From positions 6,604,001 to 6,668,000 of the forward strand of contig NC_071354.1 in the NCBI RefSeq assembly GCF_943734655.1: a stretch of 64,000 nucleotides of DNA, read 5' to 3'. The stretch's first letter is position 1. Each line of letters starts with the position of its first letter. A program made the position numbers and the translations under genes. The DNA comes from Sabethes cyaneus (taxonomy: Eukaryota; Arthropoda; Insecta; Diptera; Culicidae). The notes below the pieces were generated by a model. That model did not search any database, had not been told where the DNA came from, and saw nothing but the letters and a program-made list of their open reading frames with translations. Below are positions 44,856-55,205 of this stretch, in pieces.

Positions 44856-45770
44856 CTTAAATTTAACGCCATCATCAACGTGCACAGCCCTCGCATCCGA
44901 ATGAAGCAGGAAGAATGGACGATCAAGATCGTCATCGATGATTTTAAAGCCCAGGTCGGCCAGGAGGAGCAATATAAACCGCTGAACCGCTGAGGATTGA
45001 GTGCTCACTCGCTGACCAACGAAATGGGTCGACTTTGGACATGATAGACTCCTGCACAAGTACACCTGGAGGTCATCAAATCCGACAGAATCACTGATAT
45101 CATTGACGTCGACTATTCCAGGAAAAAAAACGCTACCAGAAGGAGCAGAAGTATGAAGCAGCTGCATCGTTCTCAGGAAACGCGAAAGTACCCCAGAAAC
45201 TGTCGGCATTGCGCAAAGGCTTTGTGCCGCTAGCCGAAATATGATAGAAAGAGCATGGAAGTATTTTGACAGGCGATCGTGAAGTGACTGAAAGATGAAA
45301 GAGCACTTCGATGAGCACCTGAATGGCGCCTACCCAGAAAAAATAAACAAAAGGCCGTGAATACAGAATGTCCACGCACTATTTGTTCGTTAACTTCAAG
45401 GCTGCATACGATACCATCGACCGAAAAGAGCTATGGAAAATCATGGACGAGAACGGGTTCCCCCCGGGCAGCTGATGAAACTGATTCAATCTACGTTGGA
45501 TGGTACACAGTGCTGTGTTCGGATTTTGGGCGGATTGTCGAGTTCATAGGAATCACACAGAGGCCTTCGTCTTCGTCAAGGTGGTAGTCTCTCAAGGCCT
45601 GCCGTTCAATATGGCGCTACAAGGTGTTATGAACCGAGCGGATCAACCCCCGGCGCACGATCTTCAACAAATCTAGTCAACTCGTCTGCTTTACCAATGG
45701 CATAGATACTATCGGCAGAACATCTGTACTCTGTACAAGATTGATTTTACGGGTATGATACGTTGTCAAT
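44856..45770 (+). mobile_element. RTE-like LINE fragment, pre-RT and RT
   Basis: Plus strand: GDREVTERWKEHFDEHLNGA (about 45270-45330), then LFVNFKAAYDTIDRKELWKI, MDENGF and RGTIFNKSSQLVCFTNGIDT in other frames. The catalytic ADD position reads TNGID. Strongly decayed. Confidence 0.7.
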
Positions 45771-46878
45771 CCCCATCGTAAATTTCTATTTTGCCCATCC
45801 TTAACCGACCGTGCCAACAGTGCGTCTGCACTGAGCCATTCATTATCGTTTCGTTTGACAAAAAAAAACAAAAAACAACCAACATAAACGAAAGTAAAAG
45901 GAAAGCTTTTGGTGGTACGAAGATGACACGCCAGCCGCCGCGCCAGCCTGCTGCGTTCGAGGCAGTGCTTTCGCTCTCAGAGTCGCTGTCAAAGACATAA
46001 ACAAGCTTCTTGCAGCAAGCATTTCACGCGATGCGTCGCCAATCGGATTGCCGCTTGTTTTGTAGCCTTCGCTTAATTCTGTTTTATTACCGTAATGAAC
46101 TGCGAATGAGGGTTGTTTTACTTTTTCTCTGCAGAGGTGGATGATATATGTTTGGCGTTTTTTTGCACATCAACAACATGAACATTTAAATATATCAGCG
46201 TGGGGAAATATTTGAGGTTTTTAGTTAACAAGCAAATGGATTTGGGATGGCTCGCGCGCATTCTTCATATGGTATGGTGGCATTTCGCAACCGGAAAAGG
46301 AACGGTGGATGTGTCACAGTTGCAACCGAATCCGTTTACGTAAGCTGGTTGTGCAATCCTGCCTGCCTCCACTGACAGGGAAGCATCGTTAGCGCGGATT
46401 ACCGTTGGTTCGTTTCATCTTGGTTCGAATAAATCAAAATGTTATCGATTTTCGGCTGCTGGTCAGCACCCAACACGCAACCAAACCAAGAAGATGATCA
46501 TTTTCCCATCGTACTCTTTCGCCGTAGGACGAGGTTAAAAGCCAAACTATCTCCTCTGTCGATCAGTCGGTCCGTAGTCCGTATTCGTTGATTGGCTAGG
46601 TAGATATCATTTCTTTCTCTGCTTTTTGTTTGTATTCTACGGTGGAACCGATCACCCTTCAATTTGCCCCCCGAGAGAGTCAATTACCGGTATCCGTATG
46701 CAAGCAGCCTCGGTGTAATGAATACAAATCGCGATCAAATCGACCTCATTCCCCAGTCGATCATAAGTCATAATTTTCCGCAAAATCTAGCATTAAAGCG
46801 ACGGCTCGACCGGCTACCCCTCGCCCTCCAACGGATCATTATTTATGCTTGTTAATGCCAAAACGGCAATCAATTACC
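45771..46878. other. No gene seen
   Basis: Single-copy-looking sequence; no domain, TIR or tandem repeat was recognised. Confidence 0.4.
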
Positions 46879-47091
46879 TCAGCCCAGTGCGTCGTAGTTA
46901 GGAGCATCGTTGCTCTTGCCAGAGCTGGCGGAATCCCGTTTCGGTGGGCGCTTGTGAATGATGGTAATTATGCTGCCCCTTCGCGGGGGGTGATGTGGAG
47001 CATGCGGCAGCGGTAGACCAGCCAGCTGTGTGAGACTATTTACATAAACGTATCCGCAGTCCGTAATAATCATCGTGTCATCAATTTCCAT
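46879..47091 (-). CDS. Candidate small coding exon or short ORF, 70 codons, unidentified
   Basis: Minus strand, ATG at 47091 in a fair context (GGGAATGG), reading MEIDDTMIITDCGYVYVNSL, then a Pro/His-rich stretch and ending SSGKSNDAPNYDALG with TGA. GAG|GTAATT, a donor-like sequence, overlaps the stop. The basic, proline-rich second half could be a cytosolic tail. I do not recognise it; chance is possible. Confidence 0.25.
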   Translation of the reverse strand: MEIDDTMIITDCGYVYVNSLTQLAGLPLPHAPHHPPRRGSIITIIHKRPPKRDSASSGKSNDAPNYDALG

Positions 47092-47386
47092 TCCCGACCG
47101 GGTGGCTTTGTTCTGTGCGTGCGATGGCTTTTCTCCCCCTTTTGACGAAGCAGACGCGAGGGGGTGTGTGTGCGTGCGTGTGTTTGATTGAGTGCGAATA
47201 CGGCGGCGGGTCAGTCGGTCGACCCCTCGGTTGGTAGAGGCCAGCGTGACGAATGTTGCTGCCCCTGTCTCTGCTCTCTGTCTGGCGGGTCAATGAGCGT
47301 GCCTGCAGATGTCTGTATTTCCGTCACGAACCGGTGAGTTTATTATCAGTTTATAAATTCATATTGCAGCTTAGTAGCTGTAAAAA

Positions 47387-47647
47387 TTAAAGAAAATCTT
47401 CAAATCCGCTATGTGAAATGTTTGCCGATGCCGCGGCATGCCAGCGTATTGTGCCACCAAGAGATTGACGAAAGGAAATTCGATCGTGCAATTTGATAAA
47501 CAACTTCTTCCACGCGGACGTGTCGACGTGTTTTGGGTCAGCAGCTAAATTTAGTGGAAATTTTAACTTATTAACGGTGTAGGAGAAAATTGCCTCTGAA
47601 TTACTAGGGTTTTGGAATTGGATTTCTGGAACAAACTGCTTGCTCAT
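47387..47647 (-). CDS. Unidentified 86-codon open frame
   Basis: ATG at 47647, MSKQFVPEIQFQNPSNSEAI to GTIRWHAAASANISHSGFED, stop at 47389. Reads like the product of a real gene or transposon (mixed charge, no low complexity) but matches nothing I know. No neighbour in the same frame. Confidence 0.22.
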   Translation of the reverse strand: MSKQFVPEIQFQNPSNSEAIFSYTVNKLKFPLNLAADPKHVDTSAWKKLFIKLHDRISFRQSLGGTIRWHAAASANISHSGFEDFL

Positions 47648-47649
47648 TA

Positions 47650-49009
47650 CATTAGTAATCCAAGCAAGCTGTGGTTTCGTTGAATAACTAAGATGCTGAT
47701 TCTCTAATAAGCTTCAGCATCGAAAATTGTACATCCAATCGTACTATGTTACACAACAATTCGTTGAAAGTAGGTAATAATACATTTAGTAAGTGCAGAC
47801 CGAACCAAAATAGCACCTAATATACGACCCGCGGTGCCGGTAGTTCCCCATTAGCAGGAAGCAGACTACATGCGGCGAACGGCCCGTCCCGTCGAATGTT
47901 CAACTCTCAACATTCGCCAAGCTTCCGTCTCAGTAGCAATCAAACCGGCGACGAATTACGGTATGTTTTGTTTTCTTACTGCAAACTTTTCAACCCTGCG
48001 AAATGTGCCATCCGTCACCCATGGAAACCATATTATTATCGCTGCTATGAGTGCTGGGACATAATATTCATCGTAGTAGCCATCATCATCATCATCATCA
48101 TCATTATCAGTATCAGTCCCAAAATAACAATCGTTACCTACTATCATCGTTGACTAATGGACTGCCACTGGTTGGTTGGTGGTTTGGTTAAATTACGCAT
48201 TTACACGAAACGAAACAGTTTTCGTGATTTCGCCGATCAAATTTGACCGCACCGCACCATCATCGCTCGCCGCGCCGCGCCGTTACGGCGGTTATTGTAT
48301 ATCACGGCCAAGTTCAATCACTCTAATTGGAATGTGTTTCGGTCGGGCTTTTGTTTATTACGCCGATTGTTTCTTTTTTTTTCGCGTTCGTTTTTTTATT
48401 GTCTTCTTTCCTCTGTCACGTCGATTCACGATGAGGATAATGATTTAATCGAATTTGGCAAATAATTGATTAATTGCCTCCAGCGAGGAAGGTGATCGCT
48501 GATCATGTATCTGTCGTCCATCACACACAGGTATGTGATTTGGACCGCAAACTTCGGACTTTCTAGTACGTGTGAAACTGTCGGTACGTGTCCACTAGTG
48601 ATGAGCTGGTGAGCTCACCACGGCACCGAGTCAGCGGAAGTGATGGTAGAGCTTTGCTGATGAAGAGACGGCCTCATTAGCTGTCATTAGCAGCTATATT
48701 TAATCCGATAAAGGTGACAGAATACGGGTTCGCTTGTTCGGACCGGTTTAGCTCCGGTTTTTGATCGAAAATTAGACGAACGTGGTGAGAATTAAGTGTC
48801 ATGATGTGTAGCATCACAAGATCGAAGATGTTGTAGTAGGCCTTGACTTTATTAATGTTTGCGATGTCATTTGATTTACACAACGGTGCGTTGCGTAGCA
48901 ACGTTTAAGACATTGGAGTACTGCATTAGACATATTTAGGTTATATCAACGAATATTTCAATATTTTGACTCAACTTTCCTTATAAGTTCCGGTGGCCTG
49001 CTTTTTCCC
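47650..49009. other. No gene seen; short (CAT)n at 48083-48107
   Basis: Apart from a trinucleotide run CATCATCATCATCATCATCA there is no repeat or coding signal. Confidence 0.4.
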
Positions 49010-49360
49010 CAAACAAAATAAATCAATAACGAATAATGATATTTAAGGCTTTAAAGACCCAAAAGACGAGACAAAAACAAGCTTCAAAAACTTTGAAGCT
49101 TCTAAAATCTTTCAAAACTGAAGAGTTTGAAGACTGGCGACTTTTAAAACTTTGTAAACTTTAAAGACTTTAAGGACTTTGTAAACTTTGAAGACGTTGA
49201 ATACTTTGAAAACTTTAAGGACTTTGAACGCTCCGAAGATTTTGAAGACTTTGAAGACGTTAAAGACTTTGATTAAAGACGTTAAGGACCTTTGGACTTT
49301 GAAGACTTCGAAAAATTCGACTTTAAAAACTTCCAAGACTTTGAAAACGTTAACTTTAAG
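49010..49360 (+). repeat. Degenerate AAGACTTTG repeat leading into the 7-bp array
   Basis: AAGACTTT, GAAGACGTT and AAGGACTTTG words recur at 9-12-bp steps for about 350 bp, then pass into GACAAAA repeats at 49361 without a break. Confidence 0.75.
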
Positions 49361-50598
49361 GACAAAAGACAAAAGACAAAAGACAAAAGACAAAAGACAA
49401 AAGACAAAAGACAAAAGACAAAAGACAAAAGACAAAAGACAAAAGACAAAAGACAAAAGACAAAAGACAAAAGACAAAAGACAAAAGACAAAAGACAAAA
49501 GACAAAAGACAAAAGACAAAAGACAAAAGACAAAAGACAAAAGACAAAAGACAAAAGACAAAAGACAAAAGACAAAAGACAAAAGACAAAAGACAAAAGA
49601 CAAAAGACAAAAGACAAAAGACAAAAGACAAAAGACAAAAGACAAAAGACAAAAGACAAAAGACAAAAGACAAAAGACAAAAGACAAAAGACAAAAGACA
49701 AAAGACAAAAGACAAAAGACAAAAGACAAAAGACAAAAGACAAAAGACAAAAGACAAAAGACAAAAGACAAAAGACAAAAGACAAAAGACAAAAGACAAA
49801 AGACAAAAGACAAAAGACAAAAGACAAAAGACAAAAGACAAAAGACAAAAGACAAAAGACAAAAGACAAAAGACAAAAGACAAAAGACAAAAGACAAAAG
49901 ACAAAAGACAAAAGACAAAAGACAAAAGACAAAAGACAAAAGACAAAAGACAAAAGACAAAAGACAAAAGACAAAAGACAAAAGACAAAAGACAAAAGAC
50001 AAAAGACAAAAGACAAAAGACAAAAGACAAAAGACAAAAGACAAAAGACAAAAGACAAAAGACAAAAGACAAAAGACAAAAGACAAAAGACAAAAGACAA
50101 AAGACAAAAGACAAAAGACAAAAGACAAAAGACAAAAGACAAAAGACAAAAGACAAAAGACAAAAGACAAAAGACAAAAGACAAAAGACAAAAGACAAAA
50201 GACAAAAGACAAAAGACAAAAGACAAAAGACAAAAGACAAAAGACAAAAGACAAAAGACAAAAGACAAAAGACAAAAGACAAAAGACAAAAGACAAAAGA
50301 CAAAAGACAAAAGACAAAAGACAAAAGACAAAAGACAAAAGACAAAAGACAAAAGACAAAAGACAAAAGACAAAAGACAAAAGACAAAAGACAAAAGACA
50401 AAAGACAAAAGACAAAAGACAAAAGACAAAAGACAAAAGACAAAAGACAAAAGACAAAAGACAAAAGACAAAAGACAAAAGACAAAAGACAAAAGACAAA
50501 AGACAAAAGACAAAAGACAAAAGACAAAAGACAAAAGACAAAAGACAAAAGACAAAAGACAAAAGACAAAAGACAAAAGACAAAAGACAAAAGACAAA
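49361..50598 (+). repeat. (GACAAAA)n satellite, about 177 copies
   Basis: An apparently uninterrupted 7-bp repeat of 1238 bp (176.9 units). Because 7 is prime to 3, three units make a 21-bp codon period, so all forward frames and all reverse frames stay open and read as repeated KDKRQKT and FVFCLLS. These are not genes. Confidence 0.97.
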
Positions 50599-51345
50599 GA
50601 GACAAGAGACAAAAGCCAAGAGGCATGAGCCAAGAGCCAAGAGCCAACAGCCAAAACCCAAGAGCCAAGAACCAAAAGCCAAGAGCCAAGAACCAAAAGC
50701 CAAGTGCCAATAGCCAAGAGCGCCAAGAGCCAAGAGTCAAGAGCCAAGAGCCAAGAGCTAAGAATTAAGAGCCAAGAGCCAAGAACTACGAGTCAAGTGC
50801 CAAAAGCCAAGAGGCAAGAGCCAAGAGCCAGCAGCCAAAACCCAAGAGCCATGAGCCAAGAGCCAACAGCCAAAACCCAAGAGCCAAGAACCAAAAGCCA
50901 AGTGCCAAGAGCCAAGAGCGCCAAGAGCCAAAAGCCAAGAGTCAAGAGCCAAAAGCCAAGAGTCAAGAGCCAAGAGCCAAGAGCCAAGAATTAAGAGCTA
51001 AGAGCCAAGAGCCAAGAGTCAAGAGCCAAGAGCCAAGAATTAAGAGCTAAGAGCCAAGAGCCAAGAACTACGAGCCAAAACCCAAGAGCCATGAGTCAAG
51101 AGCCAAGAGGCAAGAGCCAAGAGGCAAGAGGCAAGAGCCAGCAGCCAAAACCCAAGAGCCATGAGCCAAGAGCCAACAGCCAAAACCCAAGAGCCAAAAA
51201 CCAAAAGCCAAGTGCCAAGAGCCTAGAGCGCCAAGAGCCAAGAGCTAAGTGCCAAGAGCTAAGAGCCAAGTGCCAAGAACCAAGAGACAAGAGACAAGAG
51301 ACACGAGCCAAGAGCCAAGAGCCAAGAGCCAAGATACAATGGAAA
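50599..51345 (+). repeat. AGCCAAG 7-bp repeat, diverged continuation
   Basis: The same 7-bp step continues but the unit becomes GAGCCAA with variants (AACCAAA, AGCTAAG, AGTCAAG, AGGCAAG). Longer blocks recur, for example the AGCCAGCAGCCAAAACCCAA stretch near 50824 and 51135, so higher-order duplication has happened. Confidence 0.9.
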
Positions 51346-52099
51346 AGGAACAAAAGACAAATGACAAATGATAAAAGATAAAACTTGAACTACAAAAATC
51401 TAAAGACAACAGTTGAAACTCTAAAGACGGCAGAAAAAAGAAGAAACTTGTACGACGGAAGACCAAAGACGAAAAACGATACACGAAAGGCAAAAGACAA
51501 AAAGAAAGCCTTAAGGCGAATTACGAAAGACAACACCCAGTATACAATTTGGTTTGTATAACTCGGTTGCAACTGAGAAATATGAAATCATATCTGCACG
51601 AAAAAGTTATGTTTCATGCCACATAAGAAGATATAAGTACCAAAGTAAAGGCAATATACGTGCTAAAATTTTGACAATCATTTGTAATTTAATCTTGCAT
51701 TTTATACAGCGGCTTTTAACACCACGCAACTGAATATTTCTCAATATATGATTAATATATAACTTAATATTACAATCATTTATACCAATGTTGCGAATCG
51801 AGCGAGAAGTCAGCCTTGCCTGCTCACACGCAAAAAAGTATGAGAAACATGGCATTCAATGCTTACGCCGCACACGCACGCGTAAAAGAAACAGTCATCG
51901 GTGCAGACATTTTTCTACCCACACACTCGCACTCGATTCTACTCACGGGCGTGAGAACGAGCCGTCGTGAGTAATCGGTATCGGCAGATCGGGCTGCAAA
52001 GACAACCGACGAGCGAATCGCAAAAATTCGTTACAGTGCATGAAGAAATTTCTTTTACGATCTTGAAAATCGAAGAGATGAAAAGCAAAAGACAACACG
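51346..52099. other. Transition sequence, no gene seen
   Basis: Starts with decaying AAAGACAAATGAC words (to about 51530), then non-repetitive DNA. TTGCGAATCGAGCGAGAAG at about 51791 resembles 38491-38512, so 51770-52000 and 38470-38700 may be two copies of an unnamed repeat. Confidence 0.35.
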
Positions 52100-55000
52100 A
52101 CGGGAAAAATGGGTAGAAGACAGAAGATGATCTTAAAACAGCCGAAAATCTGCTTGAAGGTTGCAGAAAGCCTATTATATTGTAAGACTGCTAGAAGACT
52201 GTCGAAGTACTGCTGGAAACTTGTTGAAAGAATGCTGAAAAACCGTTGGAATAATACTGAAAGACAATTGAAAGATTTCCAGAGAGCTGCTGAAAACCTG
52301 CCAGAAGTCTGCTGTAAGACCAGCGGGCTGGCAGGCGGCCATGTTTTTGGAGCTGCCAAATGGCTGTTTTAACGCTATGAAACAAAAATAAAATCTGCAA
52401 TGAAAGATGTTTGTTTTGGACTATATTTAACACGACCCACAATATGCGGGAGGCTGTTAGTTGCAGTAGCAAATGGATAGGATTGCAAGTTCCATGTTTA
52501 AAACTATTGACAAACTGCTAGAAAACTCGGAAAACTGCTGGTAAAGCGCTAGAAGAGTACTAAAGACAGTAGAAAGACCTGTAAAATAGCTGGAAGATTA
52601 CTGTAAACTTGACTGTCAAAAAAACTGCTGGACGATTGTCGGAAAAATGTTGTACGACTGTTGAAAGACAGCTACAAAATTGCTAAAAGACAGCAAAGAG
52701 ACTATTAGAAGACCATCAGAAAATTGCTGGAAAACAACAGAAAGTAGAAAACAGTACAGGAAGTAGATTATCGGAAAACTTCTGGGAAAATGCTGGAAGA
52801 TCGCTGTAAAGCAGACTGCTGTAAACCGTTGGAAAAATGCTGTTGAAAGACTGTTGGAGAACTGCGGAATGACTGTTGAAACAAAAAAGTGGAAGACAGC
52901 ACAAAGCAACGATTTTGAAAACTACTGTAAGACTGCAACAAGACAATTGAAAGAAGGCGGTTGAAAAACTGTTAGAAAAATGCTGAAAATCTGTGGCAAG
53001 ACTATTCGAAAGCTGAGAGATTTTTGTAAGATTATTGAAAGACTGCTGAAAGACTGTCGAAAAACTGCTGGAAGAATGACGAACGAAAGACAGATAGAAA
53101 ACTGTTGAGAGATTGCTGGAAAACTCCTGGAATAATGCCGGTAAACTACTGGAAGACTGGACTGAAGACTGGACTGTTGAAAGACTGCTGGAAGGCCGTC
53201 GAAGAGCTGCTGGAAGCTTGTTGCAGTGATGGTTCGATCACTTTGACTCAATTTTGATTCATTTGACAGTACCGTTTCCGCCGCGCAAAATTGGGAAAGT
53301 GACCTATGGGACATTTGTAGAACTAATTATTATCTACAATTTTGCCGAATAAAGTTTTGATGTATCTTTTGTATTTACGGTGCTACAATGCTAGTACCTC
53401 TATAGTAGCTAAATGAACGTTCATTTAGTCACTAATGAGTTACTAGCATCGTAGCGCCGTAACTACAAAAGATACAGCAAAACTTTATTCGGCAAAATTG
53501 TAGATAATGATTAGTTCGGCTAAAACGGTACTGTCAAATGAATCAAAATTGAGTCAAAGTGATCGAACCATCCCTGGCTTGTTGTAAGATTGTTGATAGA
53601 ATGCAGAAGCATCGCTAAAAGAATGTTGAAAGATTGCTATGAAAATGTCTGCTGTGAAACTATTCATAGGCTACGGGAAAACTGTTGGAAAAGCAGTGAA
53701 AGCATGCTAAAGACAGCAGAAATACCCGTAAGACAGCTGGAAGACTACTGTAAGCCTGCTATAAGACAGTAATCTATTGAAAGGTTGCTGGAAGAATGTC
53801 AAAGAACTGCTGGAAGGTTGCAGGCAAAAGTCTATGAAACTGGTAAAAAACGGTAGAAAAACTGCTGAAGAATTGTTAAAAGACCGAAAATAGATTTTTG
53901 GAAGGCTACCAGAAAACTGCTAGAAAACTATAGGAAGCTACTATACAATTGTCGTAAAATGATCGGAAAACTATTAGAAAACTGCTGGCGGGTTTCTGTA
54001 AAACAGTTGCAAGGCTGCGCTAAAAGATTACTCGAAGATGCCTGAAAAAATGCTGCTGGAAGACTGTCGAAGAACTGCTGAAAGACTGCTGTCAGATTGA
54101 AGATGGATATTAAAAAAAACTGTAAGACTGCTGTAAAGCTGCTGAAAGACTATCGGAATACGGTTGGATAAATTGCTGGAAGACGGTTGAAAGACCGCAG
54201 GTAGACTGCTGGAAAATTTCTGAAAGGCAGCGGAAAAACTACCGAAACTCTGCTGGAAACTTACTATCAGACTGCTGTAAGACTATCGGAAGACTTTTAA
54301 ATGAATGTCGAAAAACTTTTGGAAAACTACTGGAAGAATGCCGATAAACTGATAGAAAACTGCTGGGATAATTCTGGAAAACTGTTCAAAAGCTGATGGA
54401 AGACTGTTAGAAGCCTACTTCTGGAAAATTGCTAAAACACTGTTGAAAGACTGCTAGAAGGACAAAAGGCGAAAAACGATAGACAAAATGCAAAAGCCAA
54501 AAAAGAGAGACCAAAGACGAAAAACGGAGGACATCGTGTGGGAGAACGAAGGAATAAATGGAGACAAGATGAAAGACGGCTGGCAGAAAGCTGGAATCGT
54601 TAAACAGCCGAAACACTTTGGAGGACTGCCAGGAAACTGACAAAATCTTCTAGAAGTCTACCGGAAAACTGCTGAAAGAATGCTAGAAAACAATAGAAAA
54701 GTTGAAAGTCGTCCATTAAAAGACTGCTGGAAGACTGTCAAAAACTGATGGAAGCTTACTGGAAAAATGCTGTAATATTGTTGCTCAAAGACTGCTGGAA
54801 AATTTATGAAATTTTTGAAAAACAGCAGAAAGATTATTGGCAGACTGTCTTAAAGCTGCTATAGAACTACACGAAGCTGCTATACGATTGCTGACAATTT
54901 ATCGGAAAACTTCTAGAAAACTGCTGGAAGACAGTTGAAAGACTGCTGAAAGATTACTCGAAAACAGCTGGGAAAATGTTGTTGAAAGAATGCTGTAAAA

Positions 55001-55205
55001 CAGTCGAAAGACTGCTGAAATATTATTTGAAAACGACTGAAAAAATGCTACTGGAAGACTGTCGTAGAACTGCTGGAAGATTGCTGAAAAAAGCTGAAAG
55101 ACCTTTGAAAGATAGCTGGAAGACTGGTGCAGGCCTGCTATAAGACAACTGAAAGAAGACAGTTGGAAAAATGCTAAATATAACTGCTAAAAACTGCTGT
55201 AAGAC
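52100..55205 (+). repeat. Degenerate 11-bp satellite (AAGACTGCTGN)n, plus orientation
   Basis: About 3 kb in which AAGACTGCTGG, AAAACTGCTGG, AAGACTGTCG and similar words follow each other at mostly 11-bp steps, with strong divergence. Interrupted by the hAT-like element at 53224-53576. 54450-54560 carries GACAAAAGGCGAAAAACGAT, akin to the block at 51420-51500. Confidence 0.85.
53224..53576. mobile_element. hAT-like foldback MITE with 8-bp duplication
   Basis: 353 bp. Ends CAGTGATGGTTCGATCACTT and, inverted, CAGGGATGGTTCGATCACTT; the first 50 or so bases of the arms match almost perfectly and the rest folds to a centre at TGAACGTTCA. GCTTGTTG is present at both borders (53216-53223, 53577-53584). 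CAG..G termini and 8-bp duplications define hAT elements. No transposase. Confidence 0.88.

Noticed and set aside
49112..50768. Four open frames of 463-542 codons on both strands
   Set aside because: They are products of the GACAAAA array, which keeps every frame open; there is no coding sequence behind them.
52100..54643. Leucine/phenylalanine-rich minus frames in the 11-bp satellite
   Set aside because: They are low-complexity readings of the degenerate repeat and broken every few hundred bases.
49361..55205. CRISPR-like array
   Set aside because: Repeats are contiguous without unique spacers of constant length, and the genome is animal.
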